NCBI RefSeq assembly: GCF_040448675.1
Contig: NZ_CP159289.1
Span: forward strand, 7,113,001 to 7,177,000
Direction of reading: 5' to 3'
DNA: 64,000 nucleotides
Origin: Dyadobacter sp. 676
GTDB taxonomy: Bacteria > Bacteroidota > Bacteroidia > Cytophagales > Spirosomataceae
The position numbers were made by a program, and so were the translations under genes. Under the pieces are notes generated by a model. The model saw only the letters and a program-made list of their open reading frames with translations, was not told the origin of the DNA and made no database searches. This document shows, piece after piece, positions 17,347-25,864 of the stretch; position 1 is the stretch's first letter, and each line of letters opens with the position of its first letter.

Positions 17347-18063
17347 TCAGCTGAAAACCGAAGCCAGCGCGATGAGCCACGACCAATGGTCTTTCAGCCC
17401 CTGGCGCAATGTGCTCAACGCCTTGCTGATGTGCCCTTCGACCGTCCGGCTCGAGAGGTTCATTTCCGTCGCGATCTCCTGTATTTTTTTGTTTTCGAAC
17501 CGGTTGAGCATGAACGCCTTCTGGCATTGCGGAGGAAGTTGCTCCACAAGGCGGTCAATGCGGCTCGCCAGCTCTTCGAAGTACATCAGCGCCTCGGGCC
17601 GTTCGGTCGACGCGACATCGTAATGCGGCATGATTTCGAACGAATCGGTGTTTTTAAGCTCGCTGGCAAGGAAGTTATAAGCCCGGTTCTGCACCGATTT
17701 GAAAAGGTAAGCCCTGTAAGACGATTTCACGGATTCATAGGAACGGTTTTTCCAGAACGCATAAAACATCTCCGAAACCAGGTCGGCCGCGGCGTCTTTG
17801 GAATACAAAAACCGCACCGCATAGGAACACAAAGAACTGTAATACAGCCGGAAAAGCAACGCGCAGCCCTCCTCGGGACTTTCCTCGAATGTCTTACGGA
17901 TAAAAAGCTCCCGGTCTGGATAGACCCGGTCTGGATAGACCCGGTCTGGCAGGACCCGGTCTGACGCGACCCGGTCTGCCTCCTTATGTTCCTGCGGTTC
18001 TTCCCTGCCTACCTCCCAGGAAGCCCCCTTCTCGTTGTACTCCGAACCCGGTGATGAAAGCAT
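17347..18063 (-). CDS. ECF sigma factor with repeat-expanded N-terminus
   Basis: A 238-residue sigma-70 protein of the Bacteroidota FecR-linked type. The sigma core starts near residue 50: region 2 (LFRLYYSSLCSYAVRFLYSK, DLVSEMFYAFW) and region 4 (LPPQCQKAFMLNRFENKKIQEIATEMNLSSRTVEGHI). The preceding ~50 residues are not a sigma domain and contain five near-identical pentapeptides of the DRVYP type, encoded by the 15-bp tandem repeat at 17911-17978. No ATG lies between the repeat and the core, so the extension is probably translated. It heads the sigma-FecR-SusC-SusD-UxuA run and should drive the SusC operon. Confidence 0.92.
   Translation of the reverse strand: MLSSPGSEYNEKGASWEVGREEPQEHKEADRVASDRVLPDRVYPDRVYPDRELFIRKTFEESPEEGCALLFRLYYSSLCSYAVRFLYSKDAAADLVSEMFYAFWKNRSYESVKSSYRAYLFKSVQNRAYNFLASELKNTDSFEIMPHYDVASTERPEALMYFEELASRIDRLVEQLPPQCQKAFMLNRFENKKIQEIATEMNLSSRTVEGHISKALSTLRQGLKDHWSWLIALASVFS
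17911..17978. repeat. 15-bp tandem repeat with palindromic core in the sigma gene
   Basis: Four 15-bp units and a partial fifth: CCGGTCTGGATAGAC twice, then CCGGTCTGGCAGGAC, CCGGTCTGACGCGAC and CCGGTCTG. Each unit junction contains the odd palindrome AGACCCGGTCT or a close variant. Because the unit is five codons, copy-number changes keep the frame and only lengthen the N-terminal peptide. A related repeat occurs at 56097-56156. Confidence 0.88.
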
Positions 18064-18142
18064 TGGTAAACTTTAAATATAAATGGGGATATTTCTAAAA
18101 CAGGCTTTTAGAAGTAAGACAGGAAAAGAAGGGACGACACGT

Positions 18143-18154
18143 GGTCAATTGACC
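18143..18154. promoter_or_regulatory. Perfect 12-bp palindrome upstream of the ECF sigma gene
   Basis: GGTCAATTGACC is self-complementary and lies 80 bp upstream of the sigma start codon, in an AT-rich non-coding stretch (18064-18318). It is a candidate operator for a dimeric regulator of the sigma-FecR operon. No regulator is identified. Confidence 0.4.
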
Positions 18155-18318
18155 TATTATTTTAAAAAATTGCATTATTCGATACTGTTTGTGTCGTAGT
18201 GACAGAATTTGATTGGCTTGATCACCAGTATCTTATAATGTCCGGCGCGGCGTACGGGATAACCAAAAAAGTGCAGAAAAATTTCGGTTTGATACAAAAT
18301 GACGGTCGGCAGCGGGCG

Positions 18319-19005
18319 TCAAAACGTCACGCCTATTGCCACCTGAATCGTCCGGGAGCGGGGAATGGTGTATTGCATACCGGTGAAGGCATCGTCGAAC
18401 CTTTCTATTTTTTTGAGTTGCTCATTCCAGCGTACCGTAACGGGAATCGTGATTTTCCCCAGACCGAACTCCACGCCGACGCCCGCCAACGCGGAAAACC
18501 GGCCTTTTTCGAGGCTGCTATTACCCTTGTCATCGAATTCGTTGGGATAACATGTTTCATTCTGGCAGGTCTGCCCCGAGCCTTTCACTTTCCAGTAGTT
18601 GCGGACCAGGTAGCTGGCGCCCATTTCGGCAAATGGCCGCACTCTGCCTTGGAGGATCGTATAGCGGACCAGTAACGGCAAATTAATCGTCGCCGATTTC
18701 CACTTCCATTCCAAGTAGTAATCGCTCCCCTGTTCGCCATTCACCTGGTTGGTTTTCCATCGGTTGACGCCCGGTTGAAAGTGCAGCGACCAACCTTTAT
18801 GGGAATTTTGCAGGGCATAACCCACATCCGCCGCCGTCATAATTCCGACCGTCTGATCGACACCGGGAATTTCAGGTACCTGTATTGTAAGATGCGGCCC
18901 CGTCATAACTCCCGCGCGCCACCGCCGGAACCCTTCTTCCAATTGTCCAAACGCGGAACCTTGTGCGATGACAGTCAATATAATGAGAGCGTAATATCGT
19001 TTCAT
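18319..19005 (-). CDS. Outer-membrane beta-barrel protein (PorT-like)
   Basis: A 228-residue exported protein with a signal peptide (residues 1-21, ending AFGQ) followed by alternating hydrophobic/polar beta strands (WSLHFQPGVNRW, SATINLPLLVRYTIL, RVRPFAEMGASYLVR, FSALAGVGVEFGLG, KITIPVTVRWNEQL) and a terminal aromatic (QVAIGVTF). This is typical of small eight-strand porin-like barrels of Bacteroidota. It includes a Cys-containing loop (TCQNETCYPN) that may form a disulfide. The ATG at 19005 (MKRYYALI) is used because it starts the signal peptide; the frame upstream is open but hydrophilic. It is monocistronic and its function is unknown. Confidence 0.85.
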   Translation of the reverse strand: MKRYYALIILTVIAQGSAFGQLEEGFRRWRAGVMTGPHLTIQVPEIPGVDQTVGIMTAADVGYALQNSHKGWSLHFQPGVNRWKTNQVNGEQGSDYYLEWKWKSATINLPLLVRYTILQGRVRPFAEMGASYLVRNYWKVKGSGQTCQNETCYPNEFDDKGNSSLEKGRFSALAGVGVEFGLGKITIPVTVRWNEQLKKIERFDDAFTGMQYTIPRSRTIQVAIGVTF

Positions 19006-19309
19006 GGCGACGCAGGATTTAATTGTAACCCATTGACACATAAATGTAAATATTTGTTGCCTGAAATCGTGCCGGGCTTTACATTTCCTCAATAAAAAAT
19101 ATAAACTTATAGTCGCATAAACCTTGATTTTGCATTGGGGCGCGTATGGAACAAACGAGTATCACGAAGCATGCGTTGCCTCGGTTGTTACGGGTCCGGG
19201 GCATTATAAGCACGAATAACGCCTGGCTGTCGGAATACTTACACAGCGGCATTTGTTGCCCGATTCCGCAATCACGACGATTTATCTACTTTAACCCGAC
19301 GACACAGAT
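19006..19309. other. Intergenic region between beta-barrel and VOC genes
   Basis: 304 bp between divergent genes. The first half is AT-rich and probably holds both promoters. An ORF crosses the second half but it is a shadow of the VOC gene in another frame with no protein-like features. I see no hairpin or repeat of note. Confidence 0.5.
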
Positions 19310-19678
19310 ATGGAATTTAAGATCAATCAAATCACTCCGCTGCTTTTGGTGCGCGATCTGGACGGAAGCATTGCATTTTACACGCAGCAGTTGGGCTTCG
19401 CGCTCGCGTTCCGTTATGAGGATTTTTACGCAGGCATTGAAAACGACGGGCATTCAATTCATTTAAAAACCACTTACAAGCCGGAACAAGGAGAGGCCCG
19501 GCCAAAAAACAAGGAAGAAATCGACCTGCTTTTCGCAGTTGACAATATTACTTCGCTCTTCGAAACAATTTCGAAAAAGGGCGTTCAGATTGTTCAGCCG
19601 CTTCGGGAAATGCCTTACGGCAACGAGTTCTACATCGCCGACCCGGACGGGCATGTGATAGCGTTTGTGGACAGATAA
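19310..19678 (+). CDS. VOC superfamily (glyoxalase/bleomycin-resistance-like) protein
   Basis: A 122-residue protein with the paired beta-alpha-beta modules of the vicinal oxygen chelate fold: ITPLLLVRDLDGSIAFYTQQLGF at the start and EMPYGNEFYIADPDGHVIAFVD at the end. The terminal motif (Y-x-x-DPDGHVI) is typical of VOC proteins. Some bind metals and act on glyoxal adducts or antibiotics, others only bind ligands; the substrate is not visible here. It is convergent with the epimerase gene and is probably monocistronic. Confidence 0.88.
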   Translation: MEFKINQITPLLLVRDLDGSIAFYTQQLGFALAFRYEDFYAGIENDGHSIHLKTTYKPEQGEARPKNKEEIDLLFAVDNITSLFETISKKGVQIVQPLREMPYGNEFYIADPDGHVIAFVDR

Positions 19679-19719
19679 TGACAGTCCCTGACCGCAAATG
19701 ACAAAACCTGGCGCGCGCC

Positions 19720-20742
19720 CTACCCCAGCTCCTGCAACACTCTTTCCAACAACGCCTTCGTTTTCCGGATACCTTCGTCATTCGTCGGTTTCGCCATGTC
19801 CCCGCCCATTTCCCGCATTAAACCACCTTCGTATTCGATGCCTACGATGCCATTGTTCCAGCCGGAATCCTTAATGATTTTGAACATTTTGATAAAATCG
19901 GTTTCAGGGTCGTTACCCCTCGCGTCGAACTGGTGCGTTTTGGCGCTGATGCCCCTCGCATAAGGCATCATTTTCTTCACCCCTTCGTATTTATCGTGCT
20001 CTTTTACGCATTTGGTAGCCATAAAGCCCTTGATATCCATCGTTTCCGGCTTGCTTCTTTCGGCACAGAAATTCCCGAAATCGGGCAACAACCCCTTGTT
20101 AGGCGCTTTCAGTTGCTTCATCACGCCCACCAGCCAATCGGGGTCCGTTGAAACGCCGAAATGGTTCTCGACAATCACATTCAGGCCTGCTTTGCCCGCG
20201 TATTCCAGCAGTTTGCCATAGCCATCCACGGCAGCTGTCGCCAGTTCGGCGGGTGTTCCTTCCTCTTTTTTGCCCGACAACATCGCCATAGCGTCGCCCA
20301 GGTTCACACGAATGGCCGTGCAACCGAGGAATTTAGCCGCGTCCACCCACGGATAATGCGCTTCCACGGCTTTTAAACGCGCCGTGTCGTTAAGGGCCGT
20401 CAGGTTTTCGCCATCGACCATAATGAGGTGATTTCTCATTCCAAGGTCGTCGCAGCGCTGTTTCAGCTCTTTGAGGTAAGCGGGATCTTTGTGTTTGTTA
20501 TTAAAAAACCCGGAAACGTATTCGAGTATCGTGATACCATATTCATTTTTGGCTCGGGCAGGGAAATCCATATTGCTCATTTTGCCGCTGAACAGCTCGG
20601 AGGCGAACGAAAACTCCGCCAGCGAAATGTCGAAGCTGAATTTGGCGCGGGATCCAGCCGTTAGCGAACCGGAGGAAGCGAAACCCAGGCCCGCTGTTAC
20701 CAGTCCGAGCCGACCCAGAAATTGACGACGTGAAGTGTTCAT
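19720..20742 (-). CDS. Sugar phosphate isomerase/epimerase-like protein with Tat signal
   Basis: A 340-residue protein. The N-terminus has a twin-arginine signal (TSRRQFLGRLGLVTAGLG), then an AP-endonuclease-2-like TIM barrel (ISLAEFSFASELFSG; LEYVSGFF; LIMVDGE; AIRVNLGDAM; VIVENHFGVSTD; LLPDFGNF; GIVGIEYEGG). Such exported epimerase-like proteins are common in Bacteroidota sugar loci. Metal-binding Glu, Asp and His candidates are visible in VENHFG and LPDFGN. The ATG at 20742 is used; the frame is open upstream but overlaps the promoter region. It is divergent from the Nudix-like regulator, which may control it. Confidence 0.88.
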   Translation of the reverse strand: MNTSRRQFLGRLGLVTAGLGFASSGSLTAGSRAKFSFDISLAEFSFASELFSGKMSNMDFPARAKNEYGITILEYVSGFFNNKHKDPAYLKELKQRCDDLGMRNHLIMVDGENLTALNDTARLKAVEAHYPWVDAAKFLGCTAIRVNLGDAMAMLSGKKEEGTPAELATAAVDGYGKLLEYAGKAGLNVIVENHFGVSTDPDWLVGVMKQLKAPNKGLLPDFGNFCAERSKPETMDIKGFMATKCVKEHDKYEGVKKMMPYARGISAKTHQFDARGNDPETDFIKMFKIIKDSGWNNGIVGIEYEGGLMREMGGDMAKPTNDEGIRKTKALLERVLQELG

Positions 20743-20903
20743 ATCAGGTTGGTTAAATTGAAAAATCGTTCTGAACGAATGCGCATAAGCCGGACGAATT
20801 CCCGCCTTCCACGGCGCCGTTTTTTGGCTGGCAGCAACTATCTTGCAAAAAATTGAGTTCAACAATCCAGCGTATCGATACAATGATAAGGAAAATTTTC
20901 TTT

Positions 20904-20918
20904 GTGTAAAATTTACGC
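20904..20918. promoter_or_regulatory. Palindromic operator candidate in front of the Nudix-like regulator
   Basis: GTGTAAAATTTACGC is palindromic around a central A with one mismatched pair. It lies 35 bp upstream of the regulator start codon and 160 bp upstream of the divergent epimerase start. A second, smaller palindrome, GAAAATTTTC, sits at 20891-20900. Placement fits an autoregulatory operator. Confidence 0.5.
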
Positions 20919-20952
20919 ATTGAAAATTTTTCCAACGACCCGCCCGATTACT

Positions 20953-21717
20953 ATGGAGCATAATTTAAAGGAGTTTTTCGACAAGGCGTTGAAGGAAGTT
21001 TCGCTCGATTGCACAGTCTTCGGTTTCCACGACGGCGAACTGAAAGTGCTGCTGCTGCGGTGGAAAGGCACCGGCGAATGGAGCCTCCCCGGCGGGCATA
21101 TCCTCCTCGACGAGTCGGCCGACGACGCCGCAAACCGCATTCTCACGGAACGGACCGGCCTGACGGAAGTTTACCTGCAACAATTTTACACATTCGGTAA
21201 TGTAAACCGCTACGTGTACCATTCCGAGAAAGAGCTGCTGGAAAAGCTGGAAGGAACATTTGGAAAAGGCTTTTTCGATGGCATCATATTCCGCCGGACG
21301 GTATCCATCGGATATTTCGCGCTCGTGGAATTCGCCCAGGTGAATCCGGCCCCCGACTGGTTTACCGACGAATGCCGCTGGTGGTCGCTCGCCGACGTTC
21401 CCCATCTGCTTTTCGACCATAACGAGATGATCGAACGCGCATTGAAGGCCCTCCGCCAGCGCATCCGCAACCAGCCTGTTGGCTATAACCTCCTGCCGGA
21501 GAAATTCACCATGCCCGAACTCCAACGGCTATACGAAACCATCCTCGGCCGCCAGTTCGACAGGCGTAATTTTCAGAAACTGCTTTTGAGTTACGACATC
21601 CTGGAACGCCTCGACGAAAAACGCGTCGGCGCTGCCAACAAATCGCCCTACCTCTACCGTTTTGTAAAAGAAAAGTACGACAGGGCCGCAAACGAAGGGA
21701 TTTCATTTTCTATGTAG
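20953..21717 (+). CDS. Nudix-related transcriptional regulator (AraR/NrtR-like)
   Basis: A 254-residue protein with an N-terminal Nudix fold (~15-150) and a C-terminal winged-helix domain (~175-245, EKFTMPELQRLYETILGRQFDRRNFQKLLLSYDIL). The Nudix box is degenerate: it reads RILTERTGL where the catalytic consensus is REUXEEXGU, so two of the metal-binding Glu are missing. That favours a ligand-sensing regulator over a hydrolase, as known for Nudix-related regulators of sugar and NAD genes in Bacteroidota. The ATG at 20953 follows the palindrome at 20904-20918. Likely targets are the flanking sugar genes (inference). Confidence 0.85.
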   Translation: MEHNLKEFFDKALKEVSLDCTVFGFHDGELKVLLLRWKGTGEWSLPGGHILLDESADDAANRILTERTGLTEVYLQQFYTFGNVNRYVYHSEKELLEKLEGTFGKGFFDGIIFRRTVSIGYFALVEFAQVNPAPDWFTDECRWWSLADVPHLLFDHNEMIERALKALRQRIRNQPVGYNLLPEKFTMPELQRLYETILGRQFDRRNFQKLLLSYDILERLDEKRVGAANKSPYLYRFVKEKYDRAANEGISFSM

Positions 21718-21809
21718 GTTTTTGGGGAAATAATCCGACAGTAACATCTCACCCTGTTTATCCTTTTTACATTACCAATTCAATCAGCCCAACTTCCTGA
21801 ACCAATCCT

Positions 21810-23094
21810 ATGAACCAATCCACCAACCGCCGCGATTTTCTTAAAACAGCCGGACTTACCGCGCTCGGGCTGACCGTTTTGCCTAATCTGATCACCCGCG
21901 CCGCGCCGAGCGACCGTGTGCGTATAGCGCATATCGGCCTGGGCGGAATGGGAAACAACCATATGAAGTGGTTTGCGGATTTGCCTGATGCTGAAATAGT
22001 TGCGCTTTGCGACGTAGATGAACTGCATTTGGGAGAAACAAAGAAACGGCTCGAAGAAATGAAGCCGGGCATCAGGGTGGATACTTACGGCGATTTCCGG
22101 CGCATTCTCGAACGAAAGGATATCGACGCCATTACCGTGGCTACGCCGGACCACTGGCACGCGCAGATCGCTACACTCGCATTTCAGGCTGGGAAAGATG
22201 TATATGGAGAGAAACCGCTTTCATATTGCCTGAAAGAGGGCAAAATGATGCTCAAACACCTTGAAAAACACAACAGGGTTTTCCAGATGGGAAACCAGAT
22301 CCATGCAGGCGATAATTTTCACAGGGTCGTCGAACTGATCCAGTCGGGATCGATCGGGAAAGTACATACGGTGAGGCTTTGGAAAAAGCCGTCAACGAAG
22401 GAACTGGGCTCTCCTACGGTACAGCCTGTGCCCAAAACGCTGAATTGGGACATGTGGCTCGGCCCGGCGCCTTTCACGGATTACATCCCAGAGAAGTGCC
22501 ATTTTACCTATCGCTATTTCCTCGATTATTCCGGCGGCGAGTTCGCGGACTTCTGGTGCCATATTGCCGACGTGATGTATTCGGCCATCCATCCGCAGGG
22601 ACTGACGAAGATCAGCGCACGCGGGACCGCCTACGAAGGCATCGCCGATGCGCCTAAAACGCTCGATGTGGATTATGAGTTCGGCGGGCTGAAAGTATAC
22701 TGGTCGTCCAATCCCCCCCGACGTCCCCGGCGCGGCAGAGCGGGGTATCGGCGCATTCTTCGAGGGCCATAAGGGTACGCTGATTTGCGATTACAATACC
22801 CGCGAACTGACGATCAATGGCGAAAAAATGACCGATATAGCGTCCGTCCCCATCACCAACCCGCGCTCGCCCGGCCACCAGCAAAACTTTATCGATTGCG
22901 TAAAGTCGCGCCGGCAACCTGAATCCAACCTTGCCTATGCGCGCGAAATGACCATTCCGATGCATTTGGGACTGATTTCCTACCGGTTGAAACGGGAGCT
23001 TACCTGGAATGCGAAGAAGGAAAAGTTTGTGCACGACCAAGAAGCGAACCGACTGCTGAACCGCAAGCCGCGGAAGGAATGGGACCTGGTATAA
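21810..23094 (+). pseudogene. Gfo/Idh/MocA-family oxidoreductase with Tat signal, frameshifted at C7
   Basis: NAD(P)-dependent sugar dehydrogenase-like protein. It has a Tat signal (NRRDFLKTAGLTALGL), a Rossmann fold (RIAHIGLGGMGNNHMKWF; VALCDVDE; ATPDHWHAQIA), the catalytic-region motif GEKPLSYCLKEG and a C-terminal substrate domain. The frame breaks at a run of seven C (22713-22719): the first part ends out of frame after SSNPP, and the rest (RGIGAFFEGHKGTLICDYNTR to the end at 23094) continues in the next frame. Removing one C gives a clean 427-residue protein of normal length. The lesion is either a homopolymer sequencing error or a real slippage mutation. Confidence 0.88.
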
Positions 23095-23110
23095 TGTAAC
23101 CATTGTCAGC

Positions 23111-23118
23111 TATTTTTG
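23111..23118 (+). promoter_or_regulatory. Bacteroidota-type -7 promoter element TATTTTTG
   Basis: TATTTTTG fits the TAnnTTTG consensus of the Bacteroidota housekeeping sigma factor and lies 25 bp upstream of the lipoprotein start codon at 23143. A clear TTG -33 element at the right spacing is not obvious. Confidence 0.45.
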
Positions 23119-23142
23119 TATATTGAACAGAAATAACTAGCA

Positions 23143-23826
23143 ATGTCCATGAAACATTTACTACTGATTGTCGTACTCGCCGGCAGTTTGCTTTGCGGAT
23201 GTAAAGATTCGTCGGAACCGCTCGGCGATATGCCTGCCATCAAAAGCATTTCGTTCGAGGGGCTGTCCGACGAACACGTCACGTTCGATGCCGGCAATTC
23301 CGTAATCACCGTCAGGATGCCGGCAGTGCTCCCGGGTGGTTTGAAGCCTGTCATGAAACTAACGGAAGGGGCACAGCCTGTCGGCCTGCTCCCCGACGGG
23401 ACTATCGACATCTCCGCGTTTTGTGCTTGCAGCAAGCCCACGCAGGACGTTTTTCTGCGTATCGGCAACCAGGCGAAAACTGCCACTTACCGCCTGAACA
23501 TCGTTGCTACCGGGCCCATCGCGCCTCAGGACGTTTACGAAGAGACAACCTTCTCGCTCAAAACCGGCGTTTTGAAACTGAATTTGCCGGTTAAGAACCT
23601 TTATAACAACTACCGTTTCGACCAGATTTCCTTCAAGGGCGAAGACGGTAAAAGTGGGGCATGGATATATGCCGATGGCGCGTGCCTCGCAGGCTGCCGG
23701 GCCGAACAACCCAACCGCCTCGCCATTACATTGTATTCGCCCGTTGAAAAAGAACTCAAACCGGGAAAGTACCGGATCGAGATCGGGGATATGAAATTTC
23801 CGCAAAGGCTGATAGTCGTCGACTAA
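23143..23826 (+). CDS. Lipoprotein of unknown function
   Basis: A 227-residue lipoprotein: signal peptide with lipobox LLCGC, lipidated Cys near residue 20, followed by beta-rich sequence. Repeating patterns such as ITVRMPAVLPGGLKPVMKLTEGAQPVG and FCACSKPTQDVFLRIGNQAKTATYRLNIV suggest immunoglobulin-like or DUF5018-like beta domains that bind other surface molecules, but no family is certain. Four Cys residues in the mature part (FCAC and GACLAGC) could form disulfides. A second Met two codons in is an alternative start. The upstream promoter element suggests it is transcribed alone or with the START gene that follows. Confidence 0.8.
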   Translation: MSMKHLLLIVVLAGSLLCGCKDSSEPLGDMPAIKSISFEGLSDEHVTFDAGNSVITVRMPAVLPGGLKPVMKLTEGAQPVGLLPDGTIDISAFCACSKPTQDVFLRIGNQAKTATYRLNIVATGPIAPQDVYEETTFSLKTGVLKLNLPVKNLYNNYRFDQISFKGEDGKSGAWIYADGACLAGCRAEQPNRLAITLYSPVEKELKPGKYRIEIGDMKFPQRLIVVD

Positions 23827-23962
23827 CGTGCCGGAAAACATATTCGGAAACCCGTTTATTAACGCACCGACAGGAATTTAATGCAATTTTTAGGGGTTGT
23901 TGGAATCGGGTTATCATGCTGGAAAGCCTGCATGCACAACCGAACGATACTTCATCCGACAA

Positions 23963-24601
23963 ATGCAAAAATTCATCCTGTTACTCGTTACTGTTGTAAT
24001 TTCCTGGCCGGCCGCGGCCCAAACAAAATGGAAGCTGATCGCCGAAGAAGACCAGATCCGCATTTACTCCTCCGCAGTTCCCGATTCGAAGATCAAGGCC
24101 ATTAAAGTGGATTGTGTGGTGGACGCCTCGCTGGTGCAGGTGGTAGCGCTGATCCTGGACGTGGAGGCAGGCACGCAATGGGTTTACAAAACCAAGTCTT
24201 GCACGCTGCTCAAAAAGGTCTCCCCCACCGATTTGTATTACCATTCCGAAATAAGCCTGCCGTGGCCGCTGGATAACCGCGATTTCGTGGCGCACCTCGT
24301 GGCAAAGCAAAATCCGGCCACCGGCGTGGTCACCATCGATGGCCCGGTGGTAGCGGGAATGGCTCCCGTGAAAAAGAATGTGGTGCGGGTAAAGGATTCG
24401 AAAGGCCGATGGGTGCTCACCCCGGCAGCCGTCAAAGTGCGTATCGAATACATGCTCCATACCGATCCCGGCGGCTACCTGCCAGCCTGGGCAGTGAATG
24501 CCTTTGCGGCGGAAGGGCCTATGGAAACATTTAAAAAAATGAAACAACAGCTCAAATTGCCGAAATATAGCAACGCCTCCCTTACATTTATAGCCAATTA
24601 G
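23963..24601 (+). CDS. Exported START-domain-like lipid-binding protein
   Basis: A 212-residue protein with a signal peptide (MQKFILLLVTVVISWPAAAQ) and a START/SRPBCC-type hydrophobic-ligand domain filling the rest: WKLIAEEDQIRIYSS, VALILDVEAGTQWVYKTKSC, YYHSEISLPWPLDNRDFV, RVEYML-like strands and a C-terminal helix (AEGPMETFKKMKQQLKL). These domains hold lipids or sterol-like molecules in a deep pocket. An upstream in-frame Met 22 codons earlier would bury the signal peptide, so the ATG at 23963 is used. It ends 29 bp before dgoD, so both may be co-transcribed, although no functional link is evident. Confidence 0.85.
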   Translation: MQKFILLLVTVVISWPAAAQTKWKLIAEEDQIRIYSSAVPDSKIKAIKVDCVVDASLVQVVALILDVEAGTQWVYKTKSCTLLKKVSPTDLYYHSEISLPWPLDNRDFVAHLVAKQNPATGVVTIDGPVVAGMAPVKKNVVRVKDSKGRWVLTPAAVKVRIEYMLHTDPGGYLPAWAVNAFAAEGPMETFKKMKQQLKLPKYSNASLTFIAN

Positions 24602-24630
24602 CAAGGTTAAGAATGTAAAAGAAAATTAGA

Positions 24631-25779
24631 ATGAAAATCAGAAGTTACGAGCTGTTCCAGGTTCCTCCCAGGTGGTTGTTTTTAAAAATCGAAACGGACG
24701 AAGGCATCGTCGGATGGGGCGAGCCGGTGATCGAAGGCAAGGCGGCGACGGTAGCGGCGGCGGTGCGCGAACTGATGGAAGCGTTGATCGGCAAAGATCC
24801 CCTCGATATCGAAGGCCATTGGAACACGATGTACCGCGGCGGCTTTTACCGCGGCGGGCCAATCCTGATGAGTGCCATCGCCGGTATCGACCAGGCATTG
24901 TGGGACATCAAGGGCAAGTTCTTCGATGCGCCTGTTTACCAGCTGCTTGGCGGCAAATGCCGGGACAAGATCAAGGTTTACTCCTGGATCGGCGGCGACC
25001 GGCCGGATGAAGTCGCAGGCGCGGCAAGAGAATGCTTCGACCGGGGTTTCAAGGCCATTAAAATGAATGCTACCAATGAAATGCAATACATCGACTCGTT
25101 CGAAAAGGTCGATCTGGCGATCAAAAGGGTGGCGTCGATCCGTGAGGCTTTAGGCTACGGCCTCGAAATCGGGGTTGATTTTCACGGGCGGCTGCACAAG
25201 CCGATGGCAAAAGTACTCGCCAAAGAGCTGGAAGCTTTCCGTCCGATGTTTATCGAAGAGCCTGTTCTGCCGGAAAATAACGAGGCATTGCGCGAAATTG
25301 CGCAGCATACTTCCATCCCCATAGCGACCGGCGAGCGGATGTTCAGTCGCTGGGATTTCAAAAATCTGCTCATGGACGGCTATGCCGACATTATCCAGCC
25401 CGACCTCTCCCATGCAGGCGGCATTACCGAATGCAAGAAAATCCTTTCTATGGCCGAAGCGTTCGACGTCGCGGCGGCACCACATTGCCCGCTTGGCCCC
25501 ATTGCGTTGGCGGCATGCCTGCAAGTCGACGCTACTTGCCACAATGCATTTATCCAGGAGCAGAGCCTCGGCATTCACTACAACCAGGGCAGCGATCTGA
25601 TGGATTACCTGAGCGACAGAACGGTATTCGATTACCACGATGGTTTCGTGAACATCCCCTCCGGCCCGGGCCTTGGCATCGAAATCGACGAAGAGCAGGT
25701 ACGGAAAATGGCCGCCGTCGGCCACAACTGGAAGAACCCGTTGTGGTCGCACGACGACGGCAGCGCAGCGGAGTGGTAG
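24631..25779 (+). CDS. dgoD: D-galactonate dehydratase
   Basis: A 382-residue enolase-superfamily enzyme, the same length as E. coli DgoD and closely similar along its whole length. It dehydrates D-galactonate to 2-dehydro-3-deoxy-galactonate, the second step of the DeLey-Doudoroff galactose route, in the cytoplasm. The Mg ligands Asp183, Glu209 and Glu235 and the catalytic His185 and His285 fall at exactly the family positions ([26 protein letters not shown]). Other signatures are [32 protein letters not shown] and the C-terminal [14 protein letters not shown]. No dgoK or dgoA is nearby; the Gfo/Idh/MocA oxidoreductase upstream might supply an aldonate (inference). Confidence 0.96.
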   Translation: MKIRSYELFQVPPRWLFLKIETDEGIVGWGEPVIEGKAATVAAAVRELMEALIGKDPLDIEGHWNTMYRGGFYRGGPILMSAIAGIDQALWDIKGKFFDAPVYQLLGGKCRDKIKVYSWIGGDRPDEVAGAARECFDRGFKAIKMNATNEMQYIDSFEKVDLAIKRVASIREALGYGLEIGVDFHGRLHKPMAKVLAKELEAFRPMFIEEPVLPENNEALREIAQHTSIPIATGERMFSRWDFKNLLMDGYADIIQPDLSHAGGITECKKILSMAEAFDVAAAPHCPLGPIALAACLQVDATCHNAFIQEQSLGIHYNQGSDLMDYLSDRTVFDYHDGFVNIPSGPGLGIEIDEEQVRKMAAVGHNWKNPLWSHDDGSAAEW

Positions 25780-25783
25780 GAAC

Positions 25784-25849
25784 GGAGGAAAGGGAAATGC
25801 CCTTGGGCGTGTAACAACAACGGACTGCATTCCATCCTCCCTTTCCTCC
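25784..25849. terminator. Inverted repeat between convergent dgoD and PhyH genes
   Basis: The arms GGAGGAAAGGGA (25784-25795) and TCCCTTTCCTCC (25838-25849) are exact complements, with a smaller GCCC/GGGC hairpin in the loop near 25799-25808. The position between two convergent stops fits a bidirectional terminator, although the loop is long and no U-run follows. Confidence 0.5.
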
Positions 25850-25864
25850 CTCCTCCTCTCCTTA

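Noticed and set aside
17911..17978. CRISPR array
   Set aside because: The 15-bp units are directly adjacent with no spacers of different sequence, lie in a coding frame and there are no cas genes.
19146..19466. ORF in front of and overlapping the VOC gene
   Set aside because: It overlaps the VOC gene in another frame and shows no protein-like composition.
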